From the NCBI RefSeq assembly GCF_000189635.1, contig NW_002476500.1:62001-126000 (forward strand): a stretch of 64,000 nucleotides of DNA, read 5' to 3'. Of this stretch, positions 13,084 to 26,500 are shown piece by piece. The notes below the pieces were generated by a model. That model was not told where the DNA came from. It saw only the letters and a list, made by a program, of their open reading frames with translations, and ran no database searches. The position numbers were made by a program, and so were the translations under genes. This stretch comes from Tetrahymena thermophila SB210 (lineage: Eukaryota > Ciliophora > Oligohymenophorea > Hymenostomatida > Tetrahymenidae). How positions within the stretch are numbered: position 1 is the first letter of the stretch; each line of letters opens with the position of its first letter.

Positions 13084-14268
13084 TATTTTGATAATCTTTA
13101 CTGCTTTTCCTGCTACAAAACCTTTATATATCTACTTAATAGCTTTTACTTTACTTGTTATTTTATTTGTTTTCTTTGTTATTATTAGCTTTATAGTTAT
13201 TTTGCATGTATTAATAAAATTAGAAGCTATTTAAATTTCAATATTAATCCTTATTTAATTCAAATGAAAACTGAAAACAATCAATAGAAGTTTAAAAGAA
13301 AATAGTTGACATTAATTCTTACTAAGGAATTTAACAATATTCAAAAAAAAATTTGACTTATTTAAAAATCATATAAATTTATTAAGAAAAGTTATTAATA
13401 AAATACTGAATTGAGTTATTAATATAAAGTTGATGTAACATTAATTTTTTTGTCATAAAAACTGACTGATTGACTATCTCTATTCAAGTTATTGCCTTAT
13501 ATTTTGAAAAGGATTATTTAAATATTTTTTTCTTCTAAAAGAAAAACTTTAAAAGAAAGCAGCAATTAATCTATCTTTTCATATAAATAAATTAATAAAT
13601 AATTCAGTTAATAAAACCAAATTATATTAAGTGAGTACTAACTATTTATATTTATTGTTTGATAAAATAAATTTCATAAAAAAAGATTAAGAATGTAGGC
13701 TAAGGAAACTATAATGCAAATCAAAGGTTCTTAAGCGCTGACATTTTCATAAATTTAGTTCATAAAATTAAAACTAAAAGTAGCCTCACAATAATTTACA
13801 GTTGATAGGTTTTTGGATCATTTAAAAAATAATAAAGTAAAAGCATGTAATCTAATGATCTATATCTAAGAAAAATGTATTTTTGAAGCTAAATAAAAAA
13901 TACTTTTCATATTTAAGTTTAATAGAAGGTATTAAAGACAATAAATAATGAGTAACGCAAAATAATTATTTTTATAAATACTTAGTGAATAGCTTTAGTA
14001 CTTCTTTTTCAAACCAAAAAACATTTAAATAGAGGGGACTTAATCATTCTATAACTTATATTTTATAAAATTTGCAAACAAAGAAAAGCTAATAAATTGC
14101 AAAAATTTGAATTGAATTTGAAGATAAATCCCTCTCAAAAACAAATTTAAAAAAATCGTATTTGTAAGTAAACTAAAAAAGTCGATTAAAAAGGGTTAAC
14201 AAATATTTCTACAAATAAGTAAAATACAAATTTACACTAACTAAAAGCTTTTCATTTGAGAACACTGA
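13084..14268. other. Intergenic spacer between the two TmcB-like paralogs
   Basis: AT-rich, with no coding signal on either strand. It must contain the 5' region of copy 1 and the 3' end of copy 2, both transcribed on the minus strand. Confidence 0.5.
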
Positions 14269-17200
14269 TCATTCATTTTTACGTAAATATGACATTATAT
14301 AAGTATTTTAAATTAAAGTTGTTTAAGGAAAGATATCCAAAAGTTGTTTGGTACTAAAAATGATATTGTTTATACTGCTAAAATAGTAATACCAACTAAC
14401 TGAAAAGATTAATATGACAAAAGACACTTAGAATGCGACCAAGACTATAGCGATTTTTTCATAATAATCGTAAAGCTATTAGTTTTAATCTTAAAAGAAA
14501 TTCATGATATACTCATGAGCTTTAGACAATTCTACTTTGAAATAAAATTGCGAATAAGCAGCGCTGTTAGCATAGTATTATTTTAAACCAGCTTAAAAAG
14601 TTTAAAGATCATAGCTGAAAGCAAAAGATGCAAAATCTTTCAATACAGAAATGAATTAAAATACACCATTAAGCAGACCTTTTTAAAGGGAACCTTTACC
14701 TACTGAGTTACACTAACTGTAAAGAAAGTCATTATTTTAATATTGTGTAAAATTATTCATTGTATCACATGCATTTCCAGTGTAAACATTCTTTAGAAAA
14801 CTCTAATAAATTTGGTTATTATACAAATTGCTTTAATCTATTTAGGTTAAATTTTGATTTATCATGTCAGGTAAATCTTTTAATGTATCAAGAATATCTT
14901 CTAAGGAACTTTAATATTAAGATACAGTTACTGCTTAATCTTAAGGCATCAGAAAAGCTACTAACAAACCTTACCTTGATCTGTTAGTGTTGGCAACAAT
15001 AAAATATGTTTTGCACACAACATCTAATTTATTATTGAAATTAAACATTCAAATTTGTTTATGAAAAAATAAAGAGTTCTTTTTAAAGTAAATTTAAATA
15101 GAAATTGACTTATTTTTAAAAAAATAAATGAAATTTAAAGTAAAAAATTAATTAAAATTATGAATAAAAAAAGTATTTACTGTTAAATTAGAAGATGATA
15201 TTTGAATTATTTATGAAATCCCTAACTGTAACATAGAAAACGCTTGGGTATATCATAATTAGACCAAATATCAAAATTAGGGCTAATGCGAGATACTTGA
15301 CTGAATATTAAATAACTGATGTTCTACTTATATTCAATTTCTTTTCTACATTAACAATTGCTTATGCCTGTTTAGAAATGTGAGTTTAGTTCATATTAGA
15401 AAAGTTAGATTTCGACCCAATAGTTTGATTTTTATCAAATCCTCCATAGAGTGTTAATTGATAGGTTAGTTAGCCTAGTATTTCTTTCAAAGTAGCAGGG
15501 TCAAATGTAGCAAAGAGCTCTAATATTTTTTGTTACCTAAGTTTGGTGAAAATAAAGCTTGGGATGATACTGACTAAGAAAAGTAAGGAAACAATAAGAA
15601 CAACATAAAGCTGAATTAAACTCTAACTCAAAATGGAGTCCAGTTATGTTTAATACTGGGTACTCAACTAATCAAAAACAGCTGTGACTTAATTATTAAT
15701 TGTTGGGTAATTAATTCTATTTTGTTTGTATATAATTCTGTATGGATCTAAATCTTAAATAAAATAAAAGAGACCTTCTATTTACAAAAGAATTGAATAC
15801 AGCATAGAGATATTGTATTGTTGATATGTATTCAGACTTTAAAAAATTTTTTGAGGTAAATACTTTTACTAAATAATATTAAACACTTAGATATCTGGAT
15901 TGGTGTTATTATAGAGTAATAGCATTTCTTACGAGCTTTTATTAATTCTAGATAGGTTTTCTTACATAAGTGATTCACTAAATGTTTAATTCATAGATTA
16001 TGGAGTGTATAAAAAGTTATTTCTATTCAGTTCTATTAAGTAGCGTTCTGATAAAGCGTAACTTAAATTTATATTTATCATATAAACCCAGTTTATGAAC
16101 TTGAAATTCTCTCTTTATGAGATCAAGCTAAAAAGAAATGTAAAAAATCCTGACAAAGTCAAAGAAAGAGTTATTAACACAGATGCAATACCAATAAAGT
16201 TAATGACTTTAAGATAGCTTATTTATCTTTTAGTATGAATCATTTCAAATAAATATCTTTTTTATTTTAAATAAAAATTTATTTTTTTATTTCATCAGCT
16301 TATTCAAAAAGTTTTTAATTTTCTTTTTTTTTATTGAAAAATTAATTTAAAATATTTTTGCTTTTTTCACTTTTAAATTGAAAAAATTTTCTTTTAATAG
16401 AAATCAAGATGTTTTTATTAAATTTTCTCTATCTAAATTAATTCCAACCAAATAAATTTATTTTAAAGGTTTATGCCAGAAAATAAAATAAATAAATTTT
16501 ACTTGTTTTCAACTGATTTACTTGACGAAGAAACTGATTGTAGATCCTATTTTTTTTGTCTTCTACTTCCACCATCTTACGTGAAAGGATTTTTGCTTTC
16601 CTTCAGATTACTTTTTTCTTTATCTTGCTCTTAATTATCTTCTTTTTTAGTACCAATTGTTTGCTACTTTGATCTAAAGGCACTATTAAATTGTAAACCA
16701 TGCTTACTAGAAAGTAATTGATTAGCAGAATGCTATCTTGAGTTAAATTCTTAGACATTGAAAGTGTTTTTCGAGTTAAATTCTTGGTTTTCTTCTTAAA
16801 TAACCATAATATCATCATATTTAGCTGCTTAATATTTTTTATTAGAATGATATAGAGCTTCGTTCGAATGGTGGACATCATTAAAGTTATTTAACTAGCT
16901 CTCATCTTTTGTTAGCTATTAGTCTTGTTAAAAATTATTATTGATCAAGCTATTACCTAAAAATAGACTGCTATTTAAATTGCTTAACCTATGTTGCTAA
17001 TTAAAATTTTAATGGTTGCTATTGCTATTGTTATGGTTGTTCTAAACCTTTTCATTCAGTTCAATTCTATCAGAACTCTAAATATTTATTAACTTGCTAT
17101 CATTAATATTATCGATGGGATTTTCTTTTTACAATGAACCCAACAATAAGATTTCTTAATTTAAATCAACAATTTTTTGAATGTTCTTTATTTCAGAAGT

Positions 17201-20200
17201 TTCCTTAATGTTGTCATTTGTTGAGTAGCGGCTTGGTTTTAATTTCAAATTTGAATTACTCTATTCTGTATTTATATTACTTTGCATCAGATTATCTGCT
17301 GTAGACTCATTTTGGTTCGTATTCTAACTAACTTTACGAGTTTACTGCTTTACAACTCTGCTCTTAAAAGAATTTTCAAAATAATAAGATTTTGCTCTGA
17401 TATCGCTCATATTATCTTCTTCGTAGTTAGGATCGAATTACAATTAAATTCCACATAATTCTTTTATTTGATTTTAATACAATTAAATATATTAAATCTT
17501 ATCCTTCAAGTAGTATATTGGCTCGTAGTTCTCTATGATCATGTTTACAAACTGCGCTAGCTTTGAATCAAAGCTCTAAAAGTGAACAGTCACTTAGAAG
17601 ATATTCTAAAACTTCAAATGATTTAAGAAATTCGGGTCTTTAATATTCGATCTAGACTATGCTTCAACTCTATCAAAAGGTTAAATGAGAATGGTTTCAA
17701 ATTTTTTTCCTACTTCTATCTTGCTTGTCTTAATTAAATCATCTATTATGGGAATTAAGCTGTCCATTCTCAAAGCTCGTTAGAATTGCAAATTAAAATT
17801 ATCATACATGAATTCATCATAAAATATTTTGCTAGCAACTTTAATTATTGAGTGGTCTTTGGAATCAAGAAGGACGTAGAGATTATCATCTTTAATTGGC
17901 TTTGCCCATATAGTGACTCCAAAGTCGTTTTAGTCCACAATCTAACTTTGAATCTTTAACTGTAATGGTATCGCATATCCTAAGGAATTCTTGCCTATAA
18001 AAAGGGGTAAATGAAAATATTAATTATACAGAGAAAGGAAGTTCTCATTTATTATTTTTGAAAGCACGCTTTCTTACGATTTTTTAAAGAAGTTATTTGG
18101 GAATATTTACAAAATAGATTTGTTTAAGACTTGAGACTTATTGGCAAAGCCGAATGCTTATATAAATGCTCTGTTTGCCTTTTAGACAATACCAAATGAT
18201 CTCTCAAGCAGCGAAACATAAATAAAACAGCTTTGCTTACTGTAATACTCTTTGGTCTTAAGCTGTAAAATCGATTATCTGTTTTGCTTTTCATAGAACT
18301 TAAGCAGAGACTAATTATGGAGCATATAATAATCAAAGTTTATGCACAGATTCTTTAATGATTCGCTGTGACTGTTAAACTATAACTACTGTTTGATTTT
18401 ATTCTCTAAATTACCTCTTTCATCTCTGTATTACTTCAAAAGAATTAAAATTTCGTTGATATCTATAAAACTCATAGACAACTTTTCAACAGCCATTTTG
18501 TATTATCTCATGCACTCAAAATATTGCTTTTAAATTTTATTCATTTCCTCTTCAAATTTTAATATGTGGTACAATTAAAATTCATCACCTTTTTTAATTC
18601 TTTTTTAGTTTAGCATAGATTGAATATCAGCAAGTTTCATAATGTTTTTCATCTTTTGTTAGTCTTTCCATCCTAAACGAAGCTTTGTGTTCGACTTGAT
18701 ATTCAAGATTTAAGTGTAAGAAAGACAAGAATTTAAGTTCAAAGTAGATAATAAAGTTAGGTAAGAAAAATGTAATTCAGTTAACTAAGAACTTTTAGAT
18801 TTTTTTTTATTCAAAATAGAATTATAAATCTTTATTATAACCTATAAAGACTTTGAATTAAATGTATCATCGACATTGGCTGAGTTATTTTCAATAAATT
18901 CTTCTTTCTCTTTAAGCTTGTCTTTAAGCTTGGAAATGGTTTTAGTTATTTACTATTATTTAAAAAAATCATTTTTTTCAAGTCATAATTTAATATTTGA
19001 TTTAAAGAAATTATTTATGAGTATCGAGCGCATTTTTTTTTGCTGTATGTGAGCACAAAAAATTATTTTCGATATTTTTTATTTTAAAAAGGAATAAAAT
19101 GAAAATAATTTTTGTGAAATAAGCATAGGCAAATTAGAAATTTTCACTAAATAATTAATAATTATGAAATTTAGTTAATAACTTAAAATGATATTATTTT
19201 AATAGAAAATTTTACACAAAAAAATATTTAATTATTTAATAATAATAATAATTTTAATTTTAATTTATTACTAAAGCAAATATTTTGGTTTAGATAGAAT
19301 TAAAAAAATCAAGAAAAAAATAAATTGATTTTATTTAATAAAAGCAATATCAAAATTTATATAATAAAAAGAAATTAAGTGAAAAGTTCTATTAATAATG
19401 AATAATTTATTAATTTTTTGATTTACATTTTTTTTATCAGTAGGATTTCTGAGGAGTAATTAAGTTTCTTCTTTTTTTGAATTTTCTTTCTCTTCTTCAT
19501 CTAAATAATATACCTGCTAAGCAAATATGAATGTTGAATTCTTTACTTAATTTGAGAATTTAATTTTTTCTTTCAAATTATCAACTAAAAGTCTGCAAAA
19601 TATATCTATTTTTTTATTTTCGTTATTTTCATCAAGAATATTATTGAATAGGCTAAAACTTGATACATGATTTTCATCAGCTACACTATCAAGGCTAATA
19701 TAGTTATACCAATTAACAAATAGTATATTTCCTAACTTATACGATATCGGAAACATAACTAAGCTGACTAAAAATAATAATTCTTGCATTTCTCCCTATA
19801 GACAATAGACTAGCAAAGGAAATATCAAGCATATTTTCATTAAAGAAAGAATAATCATCCATCGACATGCTTTTTTATTGATATAAGTGTGGTTTCTTAA
19901 ATTAATAAATAACTTCAGCACGTTTATAACAAATGAGCATCCTATATTCACATAAATGTCAAAAAAGCAACTAGTAATACAAAGAACTAAATTCAAGTGG
20001 AAAATTGTTGGGTTTAAATGAGAGTCGCTTTTTTACAATAGGTCTTCTTCTAAGAATTAGTAATCATAATCTAGAGACACTATTAGTGATCCTATTATAA
20101 TTCAAATGAGAAGAAATGAAGGATTTTTGCTATATTGATAGTGTTTTACCTATAAAAATAGTTATTGGAATGTTAACGAATGACAAATAGAACTAGTAAT

Positions 20201-20666
20201 TAGACAGAGAAATATAGAGTGAAGGTAGAGAAATGATGTACTCATAACTTTGGAGCAGTTGTGAAACTATTTCAAACTTATCCTTTCTAATCCTGTCTCT
20301 AAAAATCAAATTTATGAACAAAAAAAGAAGAATAAAGCAATTTAATGTAAAAAATGCTATAACTGCGTAATCCTATTGATGCTAATTCCTTGTACTATTT
20401 GTAAATTCTTTTAAAAAGAAGACATACTCAATAAAGTTAGAATATATTCCATTATTTGACGTTAATTGATTATAAGTGGAGTTATCTAACTGCATTTAGA
20501 CGAGCGTTAATTAGTAAAAGCAAAATAAAAGAATGGAAAAGTGAATGTTCCTTTTGCTATTCTTTACGATCTCGTATATATCATTTATGTAAAAATTTTT
20601 AATCTCTTCAACTATGGGATTTGCCGCTTGCTAGTTATTTCCTTTAAATTAAATATGAGAATTCAT
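14269..20666 (-). CDS. Giant multi-span membrane protein with PAS domain, TmcB/TmcC-like (copy 2)
   Basis: Tandem paralog of 7154-13083. Exons: 20666-20150, 20091-19427, 18952-16503, 16256-15181, 15023-14269. Total 5,463 nt and 1,820 aa, closing on a TGA. The same order of parts is visible: N-terminal spans, coiled region, PAS domain with KANRAFIQAFGF and GYAIPL, Asn/Gln-rich linker, C-terminal spans with the conserved LELFATFDP and ELSKAHEY motifs. All four introns are at the same positions and phases as in copy 1. Intron 2 is 474 nt here but only 38 nt in copy 1; its donor is chosen by alignment and is the least certain splice site. The position matching the second Met of copy 1 (its residue 14) is not an ATG here, so the start at 20666 is well constrained. 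The linker is the most diverged segment. Confidence 0.85.
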
Positions 20667-21892
20667 TTGATAATAGATAGAATTTTGTTTGTTATTCTTA
20701 AATTAATTGCGAAATAAGTTAATTAAATCTTCTTTTCTTTCTTTTTTGTTTGCAAATAAATTTCCTTTTAAATTAAAACTTCTACTTCCAAAATCAATTA
20801 AATCAATCAAATCAAATCAAATAAATTACTAATTTAAATTTGTTGGAAGTCTTTAACTCAGTTCAATTACACTTTTGGTGATCAAACACTTAATAATTCA
20901 TTCATCGTTTAATCATTTATTTAAAACAAACATAACAAGAAATTAATAACAGTAGATTATGCAAGTCAATTTTAATTAACTTTTTTGAATGAATAAACAA
21001 AACAAATCATTCATTTTTAAACTTTTCAGTTTAATCGATCTACCTTTCATTATTCATTTTTATTATCATCATTTAAAATTCAATAAAAAAATAAAGTGAT
21101 TTGATTTATCAATATATCAAAAAGTAGTAATTTAAATATTTATTTTTATTTTTTCATGCATTAAGTTATTTAAAATAATTCATTAAATTTTACAAAATGT
21201 TAAAAAAGTGTACTTTTAACTTAAATCTAACATTTTAAATAATAACTAAAAAATGATATGTTGTCTTATTACTTTGAATGAAAATATAATAAATAGCACT
21301 CTTTATGTATGATGAATAATAAATATATTAAAATTTTATTAAAACAAAATAAATTACTTTTCAAGCAAAAAAATAACTTTTTAAGATTTTAAGAAAATAA
21401 AATTATTTTTAAATTTAATAAATAAAAAAGAATAAAATTTAATTAAATAAAATTTTAGTTGATGAAAAATTAAAATAAATTAATAAAATGAAAGAATAAG
21501 CAGTCATAAACGAACGAAACAAGCAAATCACTCATTCAACGAATGAATGATATTGAAATTCAGAAAAAATAGAAATGGATTGGATTAGATTGATGAATGA
21601 ATGAACTGATGTAAGGAAAAAATAAATAAAATTGAAGAATGATTTTAAATGTGAGAAATGAGATAGAAATGTGGGTATACAGACATAATTGTATTTATAT
21701 ATATACAATAGAATAATTTTGAATTTTATTATGAATATTTATATTATTAAATAAATTTAATAATATAGTAGGTGAGATTATTTATTATTGGAAGAATTAT
21801 AAATTTATTGATTTCTAATAATAAATTTTAGAAGTAAGAAGAAAAATTGGATTTGTTCAATTAATCATTTCACTTAATACTAAACTATTAAC
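20667..21892. other. Intergenic stretch with GAAT/TCAA-rich simple sequence
   Basis: AT-rich spacer between the minus-strand TmcB-like copy 2 and the 3' end of the transporter gene. TCAAA-type repeats lie near 20795-20825 and GAATGAAT-type repeats near 21485-21615. No gene was recognised. Confidence 0.5.
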
Positions 21893-23513
21893 TCACTCCT
21901 TAGCAAGAGGAAGAGCAAGGAAAGTACCGATAGCAATACCGAAAGTAATAGAGAAACCACCAATGAAATTAATTAAATTAATAATTTTGGGATCTTTGCA
22001 TTTACGGGGACCAAGGTTCATTAAACCAGTAGTGCAGAAACCGTTGGTAATAGCGAACATGAGTTAATTAGTCCAAGCGAAAACATCGTTTTGGAAATTT
22101 TCTCCTCCCTTTTCATTAGCAGTCATTAAGAATAAGACATAGTAAACAAATCTGAGCATGACAACACAGTAGATGAAATATAATTTTTCTAAGGCCTTAA
22201 CACTACCAAGATATTTGCCAACCAAATCACCGAAATTGTAACAAGTAATCATCCAAACTCTATTTTTTAATTAAATTAAAATTTAGTAAAAAAGATTCTA
22301 AATTTTTAAAAGGAAATGAAAAAATGTAAATGTTTAATTAAAAATAAATTTATTACGCTGCGTAGGGGTAGGGAATGATAGTGTAGGTGGGTTTTTAGAA
22401 AATGGAGACACCAGGGAACATCATGAAAGTTTAGATGTAGATGAAGACAAGGAAGACGGGGATGGCACCAGCATATTTGAAGACTTGAGAGAGATAGATA
22501 AGATATTAAATGAAAGAGTTTTGTAACAACTTGGCAACGAGTCCACTCTTCTTTGATTTCTTTTGTTGTTCAAGATTAACTTAAGACAAAGCTTATTCGG
22601 TTTTAAGTTGATTATCAGAACCGGTGTTAGCATTGTTGTTTTCAGCAGCCAACTTTTCCTTCATCATTCTGGCCATATCTATTTCAATTTCTCTGTTTTC
22701 AATTTTTGACTTGATGTTGTGTCTGTGTTCAAGAGCCTTAAAGTATTCAGTTTTGGTGAAGGCAGCTTGCATAGAGGCAGAGACGATATAAATAAGACAA
22801 GCGAAGGCGAAGTAAATTGCTGTGCAGACGTTCATAGAAGAGGGAGTATCACCAGCAGCGCCTAAGGCAATAAGTCTAATGAAGTTCATGACCAAACCAG
22901 AGGCGGCAGTGCAAGTCCAGTAAATGGCATTGATTTCGTGGGAGATCATACCAGCGAGGGCGATAAGAGAGTTGGTAACAACTGATTCAATGAAACCTTA
23001 GAAGAAAAGGAGAGTGAAGGAAATCCAAAAACCAGCCTTAGTATTGTAAAAGATAGCAATCAAAGTGATAGTAATTAAGAAACAGCAGACAGCAACAGAA
23101 AGATAAGCAATTCTTTGGTTATAGCTGAAACGACGGGCAAGAGCAGGACAGGCGAGACCAGCAAAGAAGTTGGTAATCATAATAGGGATAGGGAAATAGA
23201 AAGTGATATCGAGGTAACCTTAATCTTTGGGATACTTGGCACCGAAGAAATCGAATGCAGTAAGCATAGCATTCCAACCAGCTAAGGAGGCAATACCTAA
23301 AAAGACGAAGGTAATTTTGTACCAAAACTTGACTGGAGGAAGAGGCTTAGCCAATTCTTATTCTAATTGCTTGAACATTTCATCAATTTCAGAATCGACC
23401 TTTTTTAATGGGATTTCAGCTGGGTAAACTTAAGCGTTGCAGTTAGAGTCTTCCAACTTTCTGGGAGATTTGTTTCCCTAAACATCTTCAATAGGATAAG
23501 TTTCTTGGGTCAT
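21893..23513 (-). CDS. Equilibrative nucleoside transporter family protein (SLC29/ENT)
   Basis: Two exons (23513-22357 and 22259-21893) give 507 aa ending at TGA 21893-21895; the 97-nt intron is GT...AG. ENT proteins carry nucleosides and some bases across the plasma or vacuolar membrane. The first span holds the family-type GWNAMLTAFDFF signature (residues about 80-90). About ten further hydrophobic spans follow, with a long charged cytosolic loop between spans 6 and 7 (Glu/Lys/Asn-rich). Span 8 contains CYNFGDLVGKY, matching the conserved F-N-x-x-D-x-x-G-(R/K) motif. Length fits the family (450-530). Codon use is strongly biased to GGT, GCT, ACT and CTT, unlike the neighbours, suggesting high expression. 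Which substrate it prefers cannot be read from sequence. Confidence 0.93.
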
Positions 23514-26500
23514 TGCTAATGATTTAGATTCAATATTCTATGTTGGTTATTTATTTATATAATTAGATTTATTTATTAAATTAATTAATTATAAATCGCT
23601 TAATAGTTGAGATTTATAGCAAGACAGTAAAAATTAAAGAAATATAATTGAGATGCATTGCTTTAAGCTCAAATTCATTTATTTCCATGAGCATTATAAT
23701 TAATTTTTTTGTAAAATTTGGTAATAGTGCAAATCATTTAATGTTGGGGGATCACAAATCCAATAAAATCTGAATTAGCAAACTCATTTAAAAAAAGAGC
23801 AGCCAATAAAATTATTAATTAAACAAATGATAATAGGAGTTAGTATCTATTTATCCATATAATATGTTACTATGAATAAAAGGGGGATCGGTTAATCAAT
23901 TGATCATATCAATTAATCAATAAAGCAATCAATCTATCTATCGATCAATCAATCAATCAAAAAACAAACAAACAAACAAAAAGGCTAAGCCAATTTATAA
24001 TTATTGACATTATTGTCTAATTTTTAAGAAAGACTTTATATGAAATGTTATTGATTAAGTTATCCATTTATTATTATCCTTCAATAATGAAAGTTTACCC
24101 ATTTTTCAATATAAAAATGCAATATATTTTATTTTTTAAATGACTGATGTTATGTGGAAAATATCAGATATTCAACAAAAATTTAAAAGCACGCATGTTG
24201 AAAAATAATAACCATTTATTATATAAGAAGTAATTCATTGAATTATTTTATAGATATCAATCAATCAATAATTATTACAAATAAGTGCTACTTAATGTAA
24301 AAAAATTTACTATTTATAAACATTAAAAAATTTTGAATTTGTTCGTTGTTCGGGATTAACTCCTTTAATTATTGATTATTAATCAAATATAATGAAAGAA
24401 TGAATGAAAAATCGATTGCATTAATTATTATAAAATTTTGGCTGTATGCTTTTTATAGTTAATCAGTAAAAAAAATTGTTAATTATAATTATATATAATA
24501 ATTTAATTTGTATCCCTCATCTGCAATTAAATTTAATCTCTACTTATTATTTTAAATCTAATACAAATTTATTTGAGCCTTTAAAGACTCATCGCTATTT
24601 TAACTATTAATTTAAAGATCAAACAATCTTTGAAGATGTTACACATTCCTTTTAATGTTAATGAAAAATTAAAAGCGTTTCTTTCCTATCAAAAATATCG
24701 TATGTTAAGTTAGCCAAAGTAAAATGAATGATGTATTTAAAAATATCAATAAGTTGCTTGGAGGTATAGAAAAGGCTTTTCTAAGCCTTAATTAAATTAC
24801 GCTAGAACTGATCATTTAACAATGTTAACACAATTAAAGAGGACCCCAAAAAAAATTTTTACAAAATATAACCAATACTCAATTTGTATGCTATCTTGTA
24901 ATTAAGATGAATCTCTATCAGAAAATATTTACTATTATCTAATTGAGGTTGTTGTTACTTAATATTTAATTACAAAGATGCTTTTTTTTTAAAAAGTTAA
25001 GAAGCTCTCTTTCTCTGTCTTTATTTGCTTTTTAAATTATAAGCCCTCAATTTTTGTTTACTAAATTTGAAATGTGTTTAGCTCCAAATAAATTTTGTTT
25101 TGAATAACCATTTTACGATGTATTCTAACGCCTATATTCAATACTTACTATTTGTTTGAAAAATTTAATTTGAAAAGTGAGTATTTAGAATTTAATATAT
25201 AAAAAAGACACAAAAAAACATACAGGAAACCATATAAAAAAAATCTTGGCTTTTTAGTTGAATTTATGTCTTAATAATTATAAAATTGTATATTTTTATG
25301 GAAAACGATTGAATGAAAAGATTGCATTAAAAGCACATTTTATATATTTATTTATTAATAATTTTTTAATTTACTACAAAAGCATTATTTTAGCCTTGAT
25401 TTTTTTATCTAATCTTTCTTTTAATTATTAAGCAGTTGATTTGAAATTTTGCATTTTCGTTAAGATAATTACAAAGAAAATCAATTATTTTGATAATTAC
25501 AAATTAATTAAATGAGATATTGTTATACCAAAATTCAACTGGCTGTATTAATTTACTTTCTTTTAAATTAAGTCAAATTTTAAATTTGATAAGCATTTTA
25601 TCAGATCTCGCTTATGTTTAAAATTCTTTTTAGCTGGACATAAAAAGGCAAAACTATCATTTTTGGGGCTCAACTTCACACTAAAAACATTTTTTTTAAA
25701 TGGAGACCTATTGACAGGCGGACAAACAAATAATTGCAAGCTAAATATTTACTGAGAGGAGAATTGTCAAAAATACTTAACTTTTAGAAAATATTAAATT
25801 AAATGAATTCTACTACTTCTAGTAATTCATTCATTGATTGAAGTTAATAAAAAGCGATTTATTTAGACTTTATTAAATCTAATACGTCATGAGAAATACA
25901 ATGTAAGATTTCTTTCTCTTTAATCATTCACTTTATAAAAATTCTAAAAAAGTAATCTTATGATATTTCTTAAATATTTATTTAACTTGACATTGAAATA
26001 TATACATTTTATCCACATTATATTTCTTTTATCAATTTCAATTCTGATTTTACCATTAAAAAAGCTCTAATTGATATAAAAATAGATCAAGCACTCTCAT
26101 TTGCATGCAATAACAAACAATAACAAAATAAAGCAATATTTAAGCAATTTTTAAAAGATACACATTCTTATTCTTAGAGATCTTCAATATTTTATTTAAT
26201 CAATTAAGCTTTTATTTGAATGAAAATAAACTCCCATCATTTAGGTACTATCACAACATCATTTTAAAATATGAATTATTTTTCTACTAAATGATTGTGA
26301 TTTGTTTATTTTACGTTTATTATTGTCTAGAACTAAATGTGAAATAAATTTTTATCAAATAATACAAAAAAAATAAATACTTAATTTCACATTCACAAAA
26401 ATGGTAGAAAATCTTAATTTCATAAAGAATTTCTTTACAATACCAAAATAGTAAAAAAAAAATATTCTATCACAATTTAGCAAAAGGTTGAAATTTAGTA

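Noticed and set aside
19019-19426. Extra coding exon within intron 2 of TmcB-like copy 2
   Set aside because: The frame stays open because TAA/TAG are sense, but the residues are composition-driven (Ile/Asn/Lys/Phe) and have no counterpart in copy 1.
22421-22633. Minus-strand frame overlapping the nucleoside transporter
   Set aside because: A shadow in another frame of the ENT gene's cytosolic loop.
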